From an uncultured Bacteroidota bacterium (GTDB lineage: Bacteria > Bacteroidota > Bacteroidia > Flavobacteriales > Flavobacteriaceae), in assembly GCA_902560065.1 (NCBI GenBank), contig CACEKG010000014.1, positions 1 to 32,555 of the forward strand: a stretch of 32,555 bases of DNA, written 5' to 3'. Under the pieces are notes generated by a model, which saw only the letters and a program-made list of their open reading frames with translations, ran no database searches and was not told the origin of the DNA. Shown here piece after piece: positions 24,591-32,555 of this stretch (its first letter is position 1; every line of letters starts with the position of its first letter). The position numbers and the translations under genes were made by a program.

Positions 24591-25244
24591 ATGAAAAAAA
24601 TTAATGTTTATTTAATGCCTGGAATGGCTGCTAACTCTAGTATTTTTGAGTATATAAAGTTACCAGAGATGTTTAAAATTCACAAGTTAGATTGGATGAT
24701 TCCAAAAAAAAAAGAGACATTGAAACATTACGCTAAGAGAATTTGTAAAAAAATAAACGAACCAGATCCCATTTTAATTGGAGTATCATTTGGAGGTATT
24801 TTAATTCAAGAAATTTCTAAACATTTGAATTACAGAAAAATTGTCATAATATCTAGCATAAAGACTAGCAAAGAGTTGCCAATAAGCATGAAAATGGCAA
24901 AAAAAACAAAAATTCATAAAATTTTGCCTTTTCAATGGATTAATAACTTAGACAAACTTGCTCTTTTTGCATTTGGTGACGGAATAAAGAAAAAAATAAA
25001 GCTTTATATGAAATATTTATCATTTAAAGATCCTAATTACTTAAAATGGGCCTTGGATTGTATTGTTAATTGGGATCAAAAAGAAACTATAAAAGGATTA
25101 ATTCATATTCATGGAAAAAAAGATAATGTTTTTCCAGTTAAAAATTTATCTGGTAAAGTTTATCTTATTGAGGGTAATCATGCTATAATAATTACAAGAG
25201 CATATCAAATAAATAAATTATTAATAGAATTATTAAAAAATTAG
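24591..25244 (+). CDS. Alpha/beta hydrolase fold protein
   Basis: A 217-residue cytoplasmic protein with no signal peptide. It opens with KINVYLMPGMAANSSIFEYI, an oxyanion-loop start, and has a complete catalytic triad by motif: Ser66 in GVSFGG, Asp178 in HGKKDNVFP and His197 in GNHAII. The family is very broad (esterases, thioesterases, lipases) and the substrate cannot be told. The start ATG at 24591 is preceded by an in-frame TAG. It is 45 bases upstream of the lytic transglycosylase gene on the same strand, so the two may be cotranscribed. I see no functional tie between them. Confidence 0.8.
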   Translation: MKKINVYLMPGMAANSSIFEYIKLPEMFKIHKLDWMIPKKKETLKHYAKRICKKINEPDPILIGVSFGGILIQEISKHLNYRKIVIISSIKTSKELPISMKMAKKTKIHKILPFQWINNLDKLALFAFGDGIKKKIKLYMKYLSFKDPNYLKWALDCIVNWDQKETIKGLIHIHGKKDNVFPVKNLSGKVYLIEGNHAIIITRAYQINKLLIELLKN

Positions 25245-25289
25245 ATTTTCTATTATTAATATTGTACGTTAGTAATAAATTAAATTTTT

Positions 25290-26189
25290 TTGAAAAAAAA
25301 TAAATTCTTTTTTTTACTTACAATACTATCATTATTTATTAGCGCAACTTATTTCAAAGATAACTTGAAATCAGCATTTAAATCTTATGGTAATGATAAT
25401 CTGTATAGAGTATATGCTCTTAAAACACCAGAAAATATCAATTTTTGCGATGAAGAGGTTCCTCTTGAATTTTTAGATATTAGAGAAAGGTTGGACAGAG
25501 AATTGCTTGTAAATACTTATTGGCAATCAAATATGCTTTTACTAATTAAAAGGTCATATAGATTTTTTCCGCTAATTGAAAAAATATTAAAAGAAGAAGA
25601 TGTTCCCCAAGATTTCAAATATTTAGCTGTTATTGAAAGTGGATTAGAAAATGTAAGATCACCGAAAGGCGCTAAAGGCATTTGGCAAATAATGTCTGGT
25701 ACAGCAAGAGAATATGGATTAGAAGTTAATAATAATGTTGATGAACGTTATAATTTAGAACTTTCCACAAGAGCTGCCTGCAAATATTTAAAAAAAGCAA
25801 AGGACAAATTTGGTTCTTGGACCTTAGCAGCTGCAGCCTATAATAGAGGTATAATGGGGATTTCTAGAAATCTTTCAAGGCAAAAAGTTGAGAACTATTA
25901 TGATTTATTGTTAGGTAGAGAAACCAGTAGGTATATTTTTAGAATTTTAGCTGTTAAGGAAATAATGGAGAATGCCAATAATTATGGATTTATATTTCAA
26001 GAAAAAGATCTTTATAAGCCATATGAAATTAGAAAAATTGTTTTAGATACTGCAATTTCAAATATTACAGATTTCTCAAAAAAAATGGGGATAAATTATA
26101 AAACCATAAAACTTCATAACCCTTGGTTATTAGAAAACCATTTAAATAATAAATCAAGAAAAAAATATATTATTAAAATCCCAAAGTAA
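25290..26189 (+). CDS. Lytic murein transglycosylase (SLT domain, MltD-like)
   Basis: A 299-residue exported enzyme that cleaves the MurNAc-GlcNAc bond of peptidoglycan. The N-terminus (KKNKFFFLLTILSLFISATYF) is a signal peptide or anchor. The SLT domain spans about residues 95-215: catalytic Glu116 in AVIESGL, then SPKGAKGIWQIM, DERYNLELSTRAACKYL and LAAAAYNRG. The last 60 residues (KIVLDTAISNITDFSKKMG, IKLHNPWLL) look like one worn LysM-like repeat. MltD proteins of other bacteria often carry clear LysM repeats. Start: TTG at 25290. An in-frame TAA lies at 25281 and the next ATG is inside the folded domain, so TTG is the only sensible choice. It converges with the TPR gene, 3 bases between stops. 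Confidence 0.88.
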   Translation: MKKNKFFFLLTILSLFISATYFKDNLKSAFKSYGNDNLYRVYALKTPENINFCDEEVPLEFLDIRERLDRELLVNTYWQSNMLLLIKRSYRFFPLIEKILKEEDVPQDFKYLAVIESGLENVRSPKGAKGIWQIMSGTAREYGLEVNNNVDERYNLELSTRAACKYLKKAKDKFGSWTLAAAAYNRGIMGISRNLSRQKVENYYDLLLGRETSRYIFRILAVKEIMENANNYGFIFQEKDLYKPYEIRKIVLDTAISNITDFSKKMGINYKTIKLHNPWLLENHLNNKSRKKYIIKIPK

Positions 26190-26192
26190 ATA

Positions 26193-26708
26193 TCATATTC
26201 TTTTCATTTGTTGTTGAATCATTTTTATTTGCTCATTTAGCATATTGTGTTTATCTAATTTTTTTGCCTCTGTTAATAACTGTTGAGCTTCTCTTTTTCT
26301 TCTTTTTTGCATTAATATTCCTGCTAAGCTCATTTTTGCCATAGCAAGATCATGATTCATTGACATACCTAATTGAATTGCTTTTTTAAAATACTTTTCT
26401 GCTTGGGTTAAATTTTTTTGAGAATAAATAATACCATTTAAATAATTGTAATAACCTTGTTGTTTTTTTACAAGGGCTTTTTCTGGATTATATATTTTTG
26501 ATAATAATCTTTCAGTACCTAGGAAATCTTGTTTTCTTAACTTTAAAAATGCAAGAAAAATAATTTCATTTTTAAAATAGATCAATATGAAAAATAATGA
26601 AATTAAAATTAGAAAAATACCATTTCCAATATAATTTTCATAGAATTGATATATAGAGTATAATAGTGTTATGGAAGCTAGTAGTAATTTTATATTTTTA
26701 TTAAACAT
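26193..26708 (-). CDS. Small membrane protein with TPR-like repeats
   Basis: A protein of about 171 residues. Two adjacent hydrophobic segments near the N-terminus (IKLLLASITLLYSIYQF and GIFLILISLFFILIYF) form a membrane hairpin. The rest is soluble helical repeats: YNYLNGIIYSQKNLTQAEKYFKKAIQLG and AMAKMSLAGILMQKRRKREAQQLLTEAKKLD have TPR spacing. The family is not named by me, and a scaffolding role is only a guess from the fold. Start: ATG at 26708. An in-frame TTG at 26720 would add four residues, but that TTG is the end of a TATTTTTG promoter-like box. It is divergent from rpmH. Confidence 0.72.
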   Translation of the reverse strand: MFNKNIKLLLASITLLYSIYQFYENYIGNGIFLILISLFFILIYFKNEIIFLAFLKLRKQDFLGTERLLSKIYNPEKALVKKQQGYYNYLNGIIYSQKNLTQAEKYFKKAIQLGMSMNHDLAMAKMSLAGILMQKRRKREAQQLLTEAKKLDKHNMLNEQIKMIQQQMKRI

Positions 26709-26717
26709 TTTTTTATT

Positions 26718-26725
26718 CAAAAATA
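26718..26725 (-). promoter_or_regulatory. Candidate -7 box for the TPR protein gene
   Basis: Read on the - strand this is TATTTTTG (TAnnTTTG), 9 bases before the ATG at 26708, implying a very short leader. The nearest upstream TTG on that strand is about 25 bases away, longer than usual. Confidence 0.4.
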
Positions 26726-26753
26726 ATCAAATTTTGAAATGTTTTTGATTCAA

Positions 26754-26784
26754 TTTGTTAGAGAAAAAAGTTATTGTATATTTG
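26754..26784 (+). promoter_or_regulatory. rpmH promoter, near-ideal Bacteroidetes type
   Basis: TTTG at 26754-26757, then 19 bases, then TATATTTG at 26777-26784. Both boxes and the spacing match the -33 TTTG / -7 TAnnTTTG promoter of Bacteroidetes. The rpmH ATG begins 33 bases after the -7 box. This is the clearest promoter in the window and helps to assign the phylum. Confidence 0.8.
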
Positions 26785-26817
26785 CTCGAATTCCTAAATT
26801 TATCAAAGAAATATTAA

Positions 26818-26976
26818 ATGAAAAGAACATTTCAGCCTTCTAGAAGAAAAAGAAGAAACAAGCATGGTTTTAGGGAAAGGATGTCAACCTCTGCTGGCAG
26901 AAAAATTCTTTCATCTAGGAGAGCAAAAGGAAGGAAAAAACTATCTGTTTCATCAGAGTTAAGTTATAATAAATGA
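26818..26976 (+). CDS. rpmH: 50S ribosomal protein L34
   Basis: A 52-residue, very basic protein of the large subunit. It begins [20 protein letters not shown] and continues [11 protein letters not shown], then [14 protein letters not shown], the complete L34 signature; the tail ELSYNK is a common Bacteroidetes-type extension. The strong promoter upstream and the terminator at 26994-27032 frame it as a single-gene unit. In many bacteria rnpA (RNase P protein) follows rpmH directly; here only 71 bases separate it from carB, so rnpA is not adjacent. Confidence 0.97.
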   Translation: MKRTFQPSRRKRRNKHGFRERMSTSAGRKILSSRRAKGRKKLSVSSELSYNK

Positions 26977-26993
26977 TAAAAAACAAAATATTT

Positions 26994-27032
26994 AAAAGGT
27001 GTTATCTGTTTTCTAGTTAACACTTTTTTTTT
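26994..27032 (+). terminator. Intrinsic terminator after rpmH
   Basis: AAAAGGTGTTA at 26994-27004 pairs with TAACACTTTT at 27018-27028 (11 pairs including one G-T), with a 13-base loop, and runs into a tract of nine T ending at 27032. It begins 18 bases after the rpmH stop and ends 15 bases before the carB start. Confidence 0.75.
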
Positions 27033-27047
27033 ATATTAATTTCGATA

Positions 27048-29897
27048 ATGCCAAAGTCATCTTCAATTAAGTCTATACTTGTTATTGGATCTGGACCAAT
27101 AATTATTGGTCAAGCTTGTGAATTTGATTATTCAGGATCTCAAGCACTAAGATCATTGAGGGAGGATGGAATTAAAACAATTTTAATTAATTCAAACCCA
27201 GCTACTATAATGACTGATCCATCTATGGCAGATCATATTTATTTGAAACCATTAAATACAAAGTCTATTATTGAAATTTTGAAATTACATTCTATTGATG
27301 CTGTTTTGCCAACTATGGGGGGGCAAACAGCTTTAAACCTTTGCATTGAAGCTGACGAAAAAGGTATTTGGAAAGATTTTGATGTTAAAATAATTGGAGT
27401 TGATATAGATGCTATCAATATAACTGAGGATAGAGAAAAATTCAAGAAATTATTAAAGAAAATTAATATTCCTGTTGCACCTGCATTAATAGCAAATTCT
27501 TTTTTAAAAGGTAAAGAAATTGCTCAAGAATTAGGTTTTCCTCTTGTTATAAGACCTTCTTTTACACTTGGAGGATCAGGTGCTTCATTTGTAAATGACG
27601 AATCTGAATTTGAAAAATTATTAACTCGTGGACTTGAAGCTTCTCCTATTCATGAAGTTTTAATAGATAAAGCTCTTCTTGGTTGGAAGGAATATGAATT
27701 AGAATTATTAAGGGATAAAAACGATAATGTGGTAATAATTTGTACAATTGAAAATATGGATCCAATGGGTATTCATACTGGAGATTCCATAACTGTTGCT
27801 CCTGCAATGACTCTTTCTGATAAAACTTACCAGAAAATGAGAGATATGGCGATTAAAATGATGAGAAGTATTGGTGATTTTGCTGGAGGATGTAATGTTC
27901 AATTTGCAGTTAGTCCTGATGAAAAAGAGGATATTATTGGTATTGAAATTAATCCTCGAGTTTCTAGGTCTTCTGCCTTAGCATCCAAAGCATCAGGATA
28001 CCCCATAGCTAAAATAGCTGCTAAACTTGCAATAGGCTATACTCTTGATGAATTAAATAATCAAATAACTAAGTCTACATCTGCTTTATTTGAGCCAACC
28101 TTGGACTATGTAATTGTTAAAATCCCAAGATGGAATTTCGATAAATTTGAAGGTTCAGATAGAACTTTAGGACTTCAGATGAAATCTGTAGGGGAAGTTA
28201 TGGGTATTGGTAGATCATTTCAAGAGGCCCTTCATAAAGCAACTCAATCATTGGAAATTAAAAGAAATGGATTAGGTGCTGATGGAAAGGGAATTAAAGA
28301 TTATGAATTAATAATAAAAAAATTAAGTAATCCTAGTTGGGATAGAGTATTTATAATTTACGATGCTATTCAAATGGGAATTTCTCTAGAAAGAATTTTT
28401 GAAATTACAAAAATTGATATGTGGTTTTTATTACAATTCTATGAGTTAGCTGAACTAGAAAAAGAAATTTCAACTTTTTCAATTGAATCAATTTCATCCG
28501 AAATTTTGTTAGAAGCCAAACAAAAGGGTTTTGCCGATAGACAAATTGCGCATATGCTTAAATGTTTAGAGAGTGAAGTATATAATAAAAGAAATAAATT
28601 AGGTATTAATAGAGTTTATAAACTTGTTGATACTTGTGCTGCAGAATTTTCTGCAAAAACCCCTTATTATTATTCAACATTTGAGGAAAAGTTTCATGTT
28701 GAAAACGAAAAAACAAAAAGTGAAAATGAAAGTATAGTAACTAATAAGAAAAAAATAATTGTTTTGGGATCTGGTCCTAATAGAATTGGTCAGGGAATAG
28801 AATTTGATTATTGTTGTGTTCATGGAGTAATGGCAGCTAGCGAGTGTGGTTATGAAACAATTATGATAAATTGTAATCCAGAAACTGTTTCAACAGATTT
28901 TGATATTGCTGATAAGTTATATTTTGAACCAGTTTTTTGGGAACACATATATGACATAATTTGTTTAGAAAAACCTTACGGTGTTATTGTTCAATTAGGA
29001 GGGCAAACTGCTTTAAAGTTAGCTGAAAAGCTTGATAGATATGGTATAAAAATAATTGGCACAAATTTTAAATCATTAGATCTTGCAGAAGATCGTGGTA
29101 GTTTTTCTAATTTATTAAAAAAGAATAAAATTCCTTACCCAGAATTTGGAGTAGCTACAACTCCAGATGAAGCTGTTAAATTGTCAAAGAAATTAGATTT
29201 TCCAATTTTAGTAAGACCATCATATGTTTTGGGTGGTCAAGGAATGAAAATAGTTATAAATGAAGAAGAATTGGAATCTCATGTAAGTGACTTGTTACAA
29301 AAAATTCCAAATAATAAATTATTATTAGATCATTATCTCGACGGTGCTATTGAGGCTGAGGCAGATGCAATTTGTGATGGTGAAAATGTATATATTATTG
29401 GTATAATGGAACATATTGAGCCTTGTGGTATTCATTCTGGAGATTCTAATGCTACTCTTCCTGTATTTAATTTAGGAGAATATGTTGTCCAGCAAATCCA
29501 AGATCATACTCATAAAATTGCTATAGCTTTAAAAACAGTCGGTTTAATTAATATTCAGTATGCCATTAAAGATGATGTAGTATATGTAATAGAGGCAAAT
29601 CCAAGAGCGTCAAGAACCGTTCCATTTATTGCTAAAGCATACAATGAACCTTATGTTAATTATGCTACAAAAGTTATGTTAAAACATAATAAGGTCAAAG
29701 ATTTTAAATTTAAACCAAGTTTAAAGGGATATGCAATTAAACAACCAGTATTTTCATTTAATAAATTTCCTGATGTAAATAAACAATTAGGGCCAGAAAT
29801 GAAAAGTACGGGAGAAAGTATTCTTTTCATAGAAAATCTAAAAGATGACGATTTTTATAACCTTTATTCAAGAAGAAAAATGTATTTAACAAAATAA
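27048..29897 (+). CDS. carB: Carbamoyl-phosphate synthase large subunit
   Basis: A 949-residue enzyme that makes carbamoyl phosphate for pyrimidine and arginine synthesis from ammonia (delivered by CarA), bicarbonate and two ATP. It shows the internal duplication: GSGPIIIGQACEFDYSGSQA at the start and GSGPNRIGQGIEFDYCC at about residue 574, each followed by an ATP-grasp domain (GGQTALNL and GGQTALKL, later INPRVSRSSALASKA and ANPRASRTVPFIAKA). It ends soon after GPEMKSTGE, about where the C-terminal MGS-like allosteric domain begins in the E. coli enzyme (1073 residues), so that domain is absent. It begins 15 bases after the rpmH terminator; carA is not in the window. The stop lies 6 bases from the converging S41 peptidase gene. 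Confidence 0.96.
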   Translation: MPKSSSIKSILVIGSGPIIIGQACEFDYSGSQALRSLREDGIKTILINSNPATIMTDPSMADHIYLKPLNTKSIIEILKLHSIDAVLPTMGGQTALNLCIEADEKGIWKDFDVKIIGVDIDAINITEDREKFKKLLKKINIPVAPALIANSFLKGKEIAQELGFPLVIRPSFTLGGSGASFVNDESEFEKLLTRGLEASPIHEVLIDKALLGWKEYELELLRDKNDNVVIICTIENMDPMGIHTGDSITVAPAMTLSDKTYQKMRDMAIKMMRSIGDFAGGCNVQFAVSPDEKEDIIGIEINPRVSRSSALASKASGYPIAKIAAKLAIGYTLDELNNQITKSTSALFEPTLDYVIVKIPRWNFDKFEGSDRTLGLQMKSVGEVMGIGRSFQEALHKATQSLEIKRNGLGADGKGIKDYELIIKKLSNPSWDRVFIIYDAIQMGISLERIFEITKIDMWFLLQFYELAELEKEISTFSIESISSEILLEAKQKGFADRQIAHMLKCLESEVYNKRNKLGINRVYKLVDTCAAEFSAKTPYYYSTFEEKFHVENEKTKSENESIVTNKKKIIVLGSGPNRIGQGIEFDYCCVHGVMAASECGYETIMINCNPETVSTDFDIADKLYFEPVFWEHIYDIICLEKPYGVIVQLGGQTALKLAEKLDRYGIKIIGTNFKSLDLAEDRGSFSNLLKKNKIPYPEFGVATTPDEAVKLSKKLDFPILVRPSYVLGGQGMKIVINEEELESHVSDLLQKIPNNKLLLDHYLDGAIEAEADAICDGENVYIIGIMEHIEPCGIHSGDSNATLPVFNLGEYVVQQIQDHTHKIAIALKTVGLINIQYAIKDDVVYVIEANPRASRTVPFIAKAYNEPYVNYATKVMLKHNKVKDFKFKPSLKGYAIKQPVFSFNKFPDVNKQLGPEMKSTGESILFIENLKDDDFYNLYSRRKMYLTK

Positions 29898-29903
29898 TTT
29901 TTT

Positions 29904-31376
29904 TTAATTTTCAGTTAAATCAAAATAATCAAAATCTAAATGCATAATTTGTCTTTTTTTCAAATTAGGGTCTAACAATTTCGTTTGATTAAATTTAATT
30001 TTTTCAGGATTAGATTTTGAACTACCTGTTATTATGTTTATTGCAAATGAAATTAAATTTTCTTTTTTATCACCTAAAGTTCCTAAATTAAAAAGATCTT
30101 CTTCTATTTCTAAATCCGGAATTAAACCATCAGTGTAGTCGTCAAAACCATCACTATTTGCCATTTTTAAAACTATTGGTTGCATTGCATATTTGTGATA
30201 TGAATTTTTTGTTCCATCGTTATCAACATAATCATAGACAGTTATTGATCCAACGTTTTTACCACTTGTTATTTCACCGATATGAATAACATCTATATAA
30301 GGTTTTAAACCATTAATCAAAAGTTCACTTGAAGAAGCTGATTCAGAAGTTGTAATTATATAAACTTTTTCTAGATTTAAGGAATTTATTTGTTCACTTC
30401 CATCATATTTATCAGAAAATTTATTTATTAAACTTTCAGGGTTTTTTTCATTCCAATATTTTGTGAGTTTGGAATTCCAGTTTTGTTTAACAAAAGTTTT
30501 CCCTTTAAACTGACCAGTTATCATGCTAGCAATAGCAGTACAGGTTGCAACAGATCCTCCACCATTATATCTTAAATCAATAATTAAGTCAGTAACACCT
30601 TCATTTTTAAATTTACCAAAAGCTTCATTAACTAATGATGTTTTATTTCCTACAAATTGATTATACATTAAATAACCTATTTTATTAGAATTTATAGTAA
30701 TAATTTTTTCAATTTGAATTGGATTTGATTCAAAATTCTCCTCTTTAGTTAGTTCAATATTTATACCATTTGCTGTTAATTTTCCATTATCATCAAAAGA
30801 TGCCATGTTAAGAGTATAAGTCAAATTATCTCCATTTAGTAGTTCCTGGTAATTTTTAGTTGTAATATTTATACCGTCAACTCCGTAAAAAATATCTCCT
30901 CTTTTAATATTTTTTTCAGAAGCATTGGAGTCTTTAAGAATATATTTTACAATCCCAATAACTTGATCGCAACTAGGATAACATATTAATTGAAACTCTA
31001 GTCCATTTGAAGAAAAAACTCCTTTAAGAAGATTATCAAGTTCTTCATAATCCTCCTGAATCCAGCTAAATCTATCATCAGGATGTTTTAAAGATTCAAA
31101 GAATTCTTTTGGATTAGGGTTCTCGTTTATAAAATCAATGTATTTTTCACTATCATTTAATATTGAATCAGATAATTTCACTACACTTTCTTGCCAATAG
31201 TAAAAGTAATTTAATCCTTGCCAAACAAAATCACTAATTTGAAGTTCACCATCAAGACTTACTACGTTATCATCAGAATCAATTTTTAAAACAGAACCAT
31301 TATCCTTTTTGCATCCGTTGAATAGAAGGAATGATATTAAGAAAAATAGAATTTTTATTTGAAGTATTGATTTCAT
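29904..31376 (-). CDS. S41 family (C-terminal processing-type) peptidase, lipoprotein
   Basis: A 490-residue exported serine peptidase. The N-terminus MKSILQIKILFFLISFLLF runs into a lipobox (FNGC, followed by KKD), so it should be a lipid-anchored envelope protein. After an N-terminal helical region comes a PDZ-like part (IKRGDIFYGVDGINITTKNYQ), then the S41 core: NKIGYLMYNQF, DLIIDLRYNGGG, the serine motif TSESASSSELLING and the lysine region GEITSGKNVGSI. Ser/Lys catalysis is the family mechanism. The substrate is unknown; relatives trim or degrade envelope proteins. Its ATG overlaps the purB stop by 4 bases (ATGA), so it is translated from the purB transcript although the functions are unrelated. 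Confidence 0.9.
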   Translation of the reverse strand: MKSILQIKILFFLISFLLFNGCKKDNGSVLKIDSDDNVVSLDGELQISDFVWQGLNYFYYWQESVVKLSDSILNDSEKYIDFINENPNPKEFFESLKHPDDRFSWIQEDYEELDNLLKGVFSSNGLEFQLICYPSCDQVIGIVKYILKDSNASEKNIKRGDIFYGVDGINITTKNYQELLNGDNLTYTLNMASFDDNGKLTANGINIELTKEENFESNPIQIEKIITINSNKIGYLMYNQFVGNKTSLVNEAFGKFKNEGVTDLIIDLRYNGGGSVATCTAIASMITGQFKGKTFVKQNWNSKLTKYWNEKNPESLINKFSDKYDGSEQINSLNLEKVYIITTSESASSSELLINGLKPYIDVIHIGEITSGKNVGSITVYDYVDNDGTKNSYHKYAMQPIVLKMANSDGFDDYTDGLIPDLEIEEDLFNLGTLGDKKENLISFAINIITGSSKSNPEKIKFNQTKLLDPNLKKRQIMHLDFDYFDLTEN

Positions 31377-32555
31377 GATTTTAAAATTCCAATATAATTA
31401 TGAGGCGAAACTTTTTTTAGTTTGTTTTTTAAATCTTTGGATATGTCAAGTGTGTTTATGAAATCATGTAATTTTTCTTTATCAATAATTTTCTGATTTC
31501 TGGTTAAATCTTTTAATATTTCGTAAGGATTTTTAAACCCTTCTTTTCTAAGAACTGTTTGGATTGCTTCAGAAACAACAACCCAATTTTGATCTAAATC
31601 ATTTTTAATTATTTCCTGATTTATAACAATTTTTTTCAAACCATTTAAAATTGAAGTAAAAGCAATGAGAGTATGACCAATAGGGACTCCAACATTTCTT
31701 AAAACAGTACTATCAGTCAAGTCTCTTTGAAGTCTAGAAACAGGAAGTTTAGTAGAAAAGAAATTAAATATTGAGTTTGCAATTCCAAGATTTCCTTCAG
31801 CATTTTCAAAATCAATTGGATTAACTTTATGAGGCATAGCGGATGATCCAACCTCATTTAGGTTTATTTTTTGTTTAAAATAATCTTGTGATATATATAA
31901 CCAAATATCTTGACAAAAATCAATAAGTATTGAATTTATTCTTTTTAAATTATCAGATAATGAAGCAAAAGAATCATAATGTTCAATTTGAGTTGTAGGA
32001 AATGAAAATTTTAAACCTAAGTTTTTTGTAACAAAATTTTTCGCAAATTTTTTCCAATTAATATCTGGATATGCAACATAATGAGCATTAAAATTTCCTG
32101 TAGCACCAGAAAATTTCGCTGAGTTTGGAATTTTTATAAGATGATCTCTTTGAATAATTAATCTTTGACAAAAAACATTTAACTCTTTTCCCATAGTTGT
32201 TGGAGAAGCTGGTTGACCATGGGTTCTTGAAAGGATAGTAACATTTCGAAATTTATTAACTAATTTTTTTAAACTATCAATTATATTATTTAATTCAATT
32301 AAATACACATTTTTTAAAGCTTCTTTCAAAGATAGAGGTATAGCTGTGTTGTTTATGTCCTGGGATGTTAAACCAAAATGAATAAATTCATTATGATTTT
32401 TTATACCTAACTCATTAAATTTTTCCTTTAAAAAATATTCAACTGCCTTAACATCATGATTTGTTTTTTTTTCAATTTTTTTAATTTTTAAAGCATCATT
32501 TTCTGAAAAATTTAAGTATATATCCCTTAAATTTTTAAAAAATTTTTCATTAAAA
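31373..32555 (-). CDS. purB: Adenylosuccinate lyase (5' end outside the window)
   Basis: About 393 residues of the enzyme that makes AICAR and AMP by releasing fumarate in purine synthesis. The frame is open to the right edge of the window. Past a TTG at 32329 it continues upstream with HFGLTSQDINNTAIPLSL and TNHDVKAVEYFLKEKF, both conserved PurB motifs, so the real start lies beyond 32555. Further along are TILSRTHGQPASPTTMGKE and the fumarase/lyase signature GSSAMPHKVNPIDFENAEGN. Family proteins of this type are about 450 residues, so roughly 55 are missing. Together with purL it is the second purine gene of the window, but the two are not neighbours. Confidence 0.95.
   Translation of the reverse strand, partial: FNEKFFKNLRDIYLNFSENDALKIKKIEKKTNHDVKAVEYFLKEKFNELGIKNHNEFIHFGLTSQDINNTAIPLSLKEALKNVYLIELNNIIDSLKKLVNKFRNVTILSRTHGQPASPTTMGKELNVFCQRLIIQRDHLIKIPNSAKFSGATGNFNAHYVAYPDINWKKFAKNFVTKNLGLKFSFPTTQIEHYDSFASLSDNLKRINSILIDFCQDIWLYISQDYFKQKINLNEVGSSAMPHKVNPIDFENAEGNLGIANSIFNFFSTKLPVSRLQRDLTDSTVLRNVGVPIGHTLIAFTSILNGLKKIVINQEIIKNDLDQNWVVVSEAIQTVLRKEGFKNPYEILKDLTRNQKIIDKEKLHDFINTLDISKDLKNKLKKVSPHNYIGILKS

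Noticed and set aside
26718-26720. TTG start for the TPR membrane protein
   Set aside because: It is part of the TATTTTTG box; the ATG at 26708 is 4 codons inside and gives a normal N-terminus.
32327-32329. TTG as the start of purB
   Set aside because: Conserved PurB sequence (LTSQDINNTA, TNHDVKAVEYF) continues upstream in frame to the window edge.
1-32555. CRISPR arrays, tRNA/rRNA genes, insertion sequences, prophage or defence islands
   Set aside because: No regular short repeats with spacers, no RNA gene signatures, no transposase or integrase; apart from the modular surface protein the content is ordinary core metabolism.

Overview
The window is very AT-rich, almost wall-to-wall coding DNA that reads as a free-living member of the Bacteroidetes, most likely a marine-type Flavobacteriia with a compact genome. 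Evidence: a type IX secretion cargo protein with a gliding-motility-type C-terminal domain next to a PorP/SprF-family protein; Bacteroidetes-style promoters (TAnnTTTG boxes) and little sign of Shine-Dalgarno sites; a zinc-free type B L31; single-chain PurL; a DUF4199 - glycosyltransferase 2 - phosphosugar mutase - ABC exporter run; and a short CarB. No stretch longer than 300 bases lacks a gene; the largest gap is 15628-15853. I saw no tRNA, rRNA, CRISPR array or insertion sequence.

Layout. (1) 2-7815, + strand: the end of a giant modular surface protein (its start lies left of the window), then PorP/SprF. (2) 7828-20884, all - strand, in transcription order: DUF4199 membrane protein, glycosyltransferase, phosphosugar mutase and MsbA-like ABC exporter as one envelope operon; then purL, fadD-like acyl-CoA ligase, and marR with acyl-CoA dehydrogenase. 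A perfect 28-bp palindrome lies just upstream of marR. (3) 20931-26708, small units on alternating strands: rpmE2, an orphan peptide-type solute-binding protein, mtaB, a small GNAT-like protein, an alpha/beta hydrolase, a lytic transglycosylase and a membrane TPR protein. (4) 26754-29897: rpmH, which I found by translating 26818-26976, with a near-ideal promoter and a terminator, then carB. (5) 29904-32555, - strand: purB (runs off the right edge) overlapping an S41 peptidase lipoprotein.

How the genes work together. Region 1 is a secreted surface protein with a likely outer-membrane partner. The 19-21 kb operon looks like envelope glycan or lipid work. The marR/fadD/acyl-CoA dehydrogenase group activates fatty acids and begins their oxidation. 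purL, purB and carB belong to nucleotide synthesis; rpmE2, rpmH and mtaB to translation.

The most unusual object is the giant protein. Its chain is a series of short modules, each bounded by exactly two cysteines. Five of these modules (1, 2, 3, 5 and 11) are interrupted by divergent copies of one cysteine-free domain of about 75-110 residues, while a neighbouring module of the same type lacks it.
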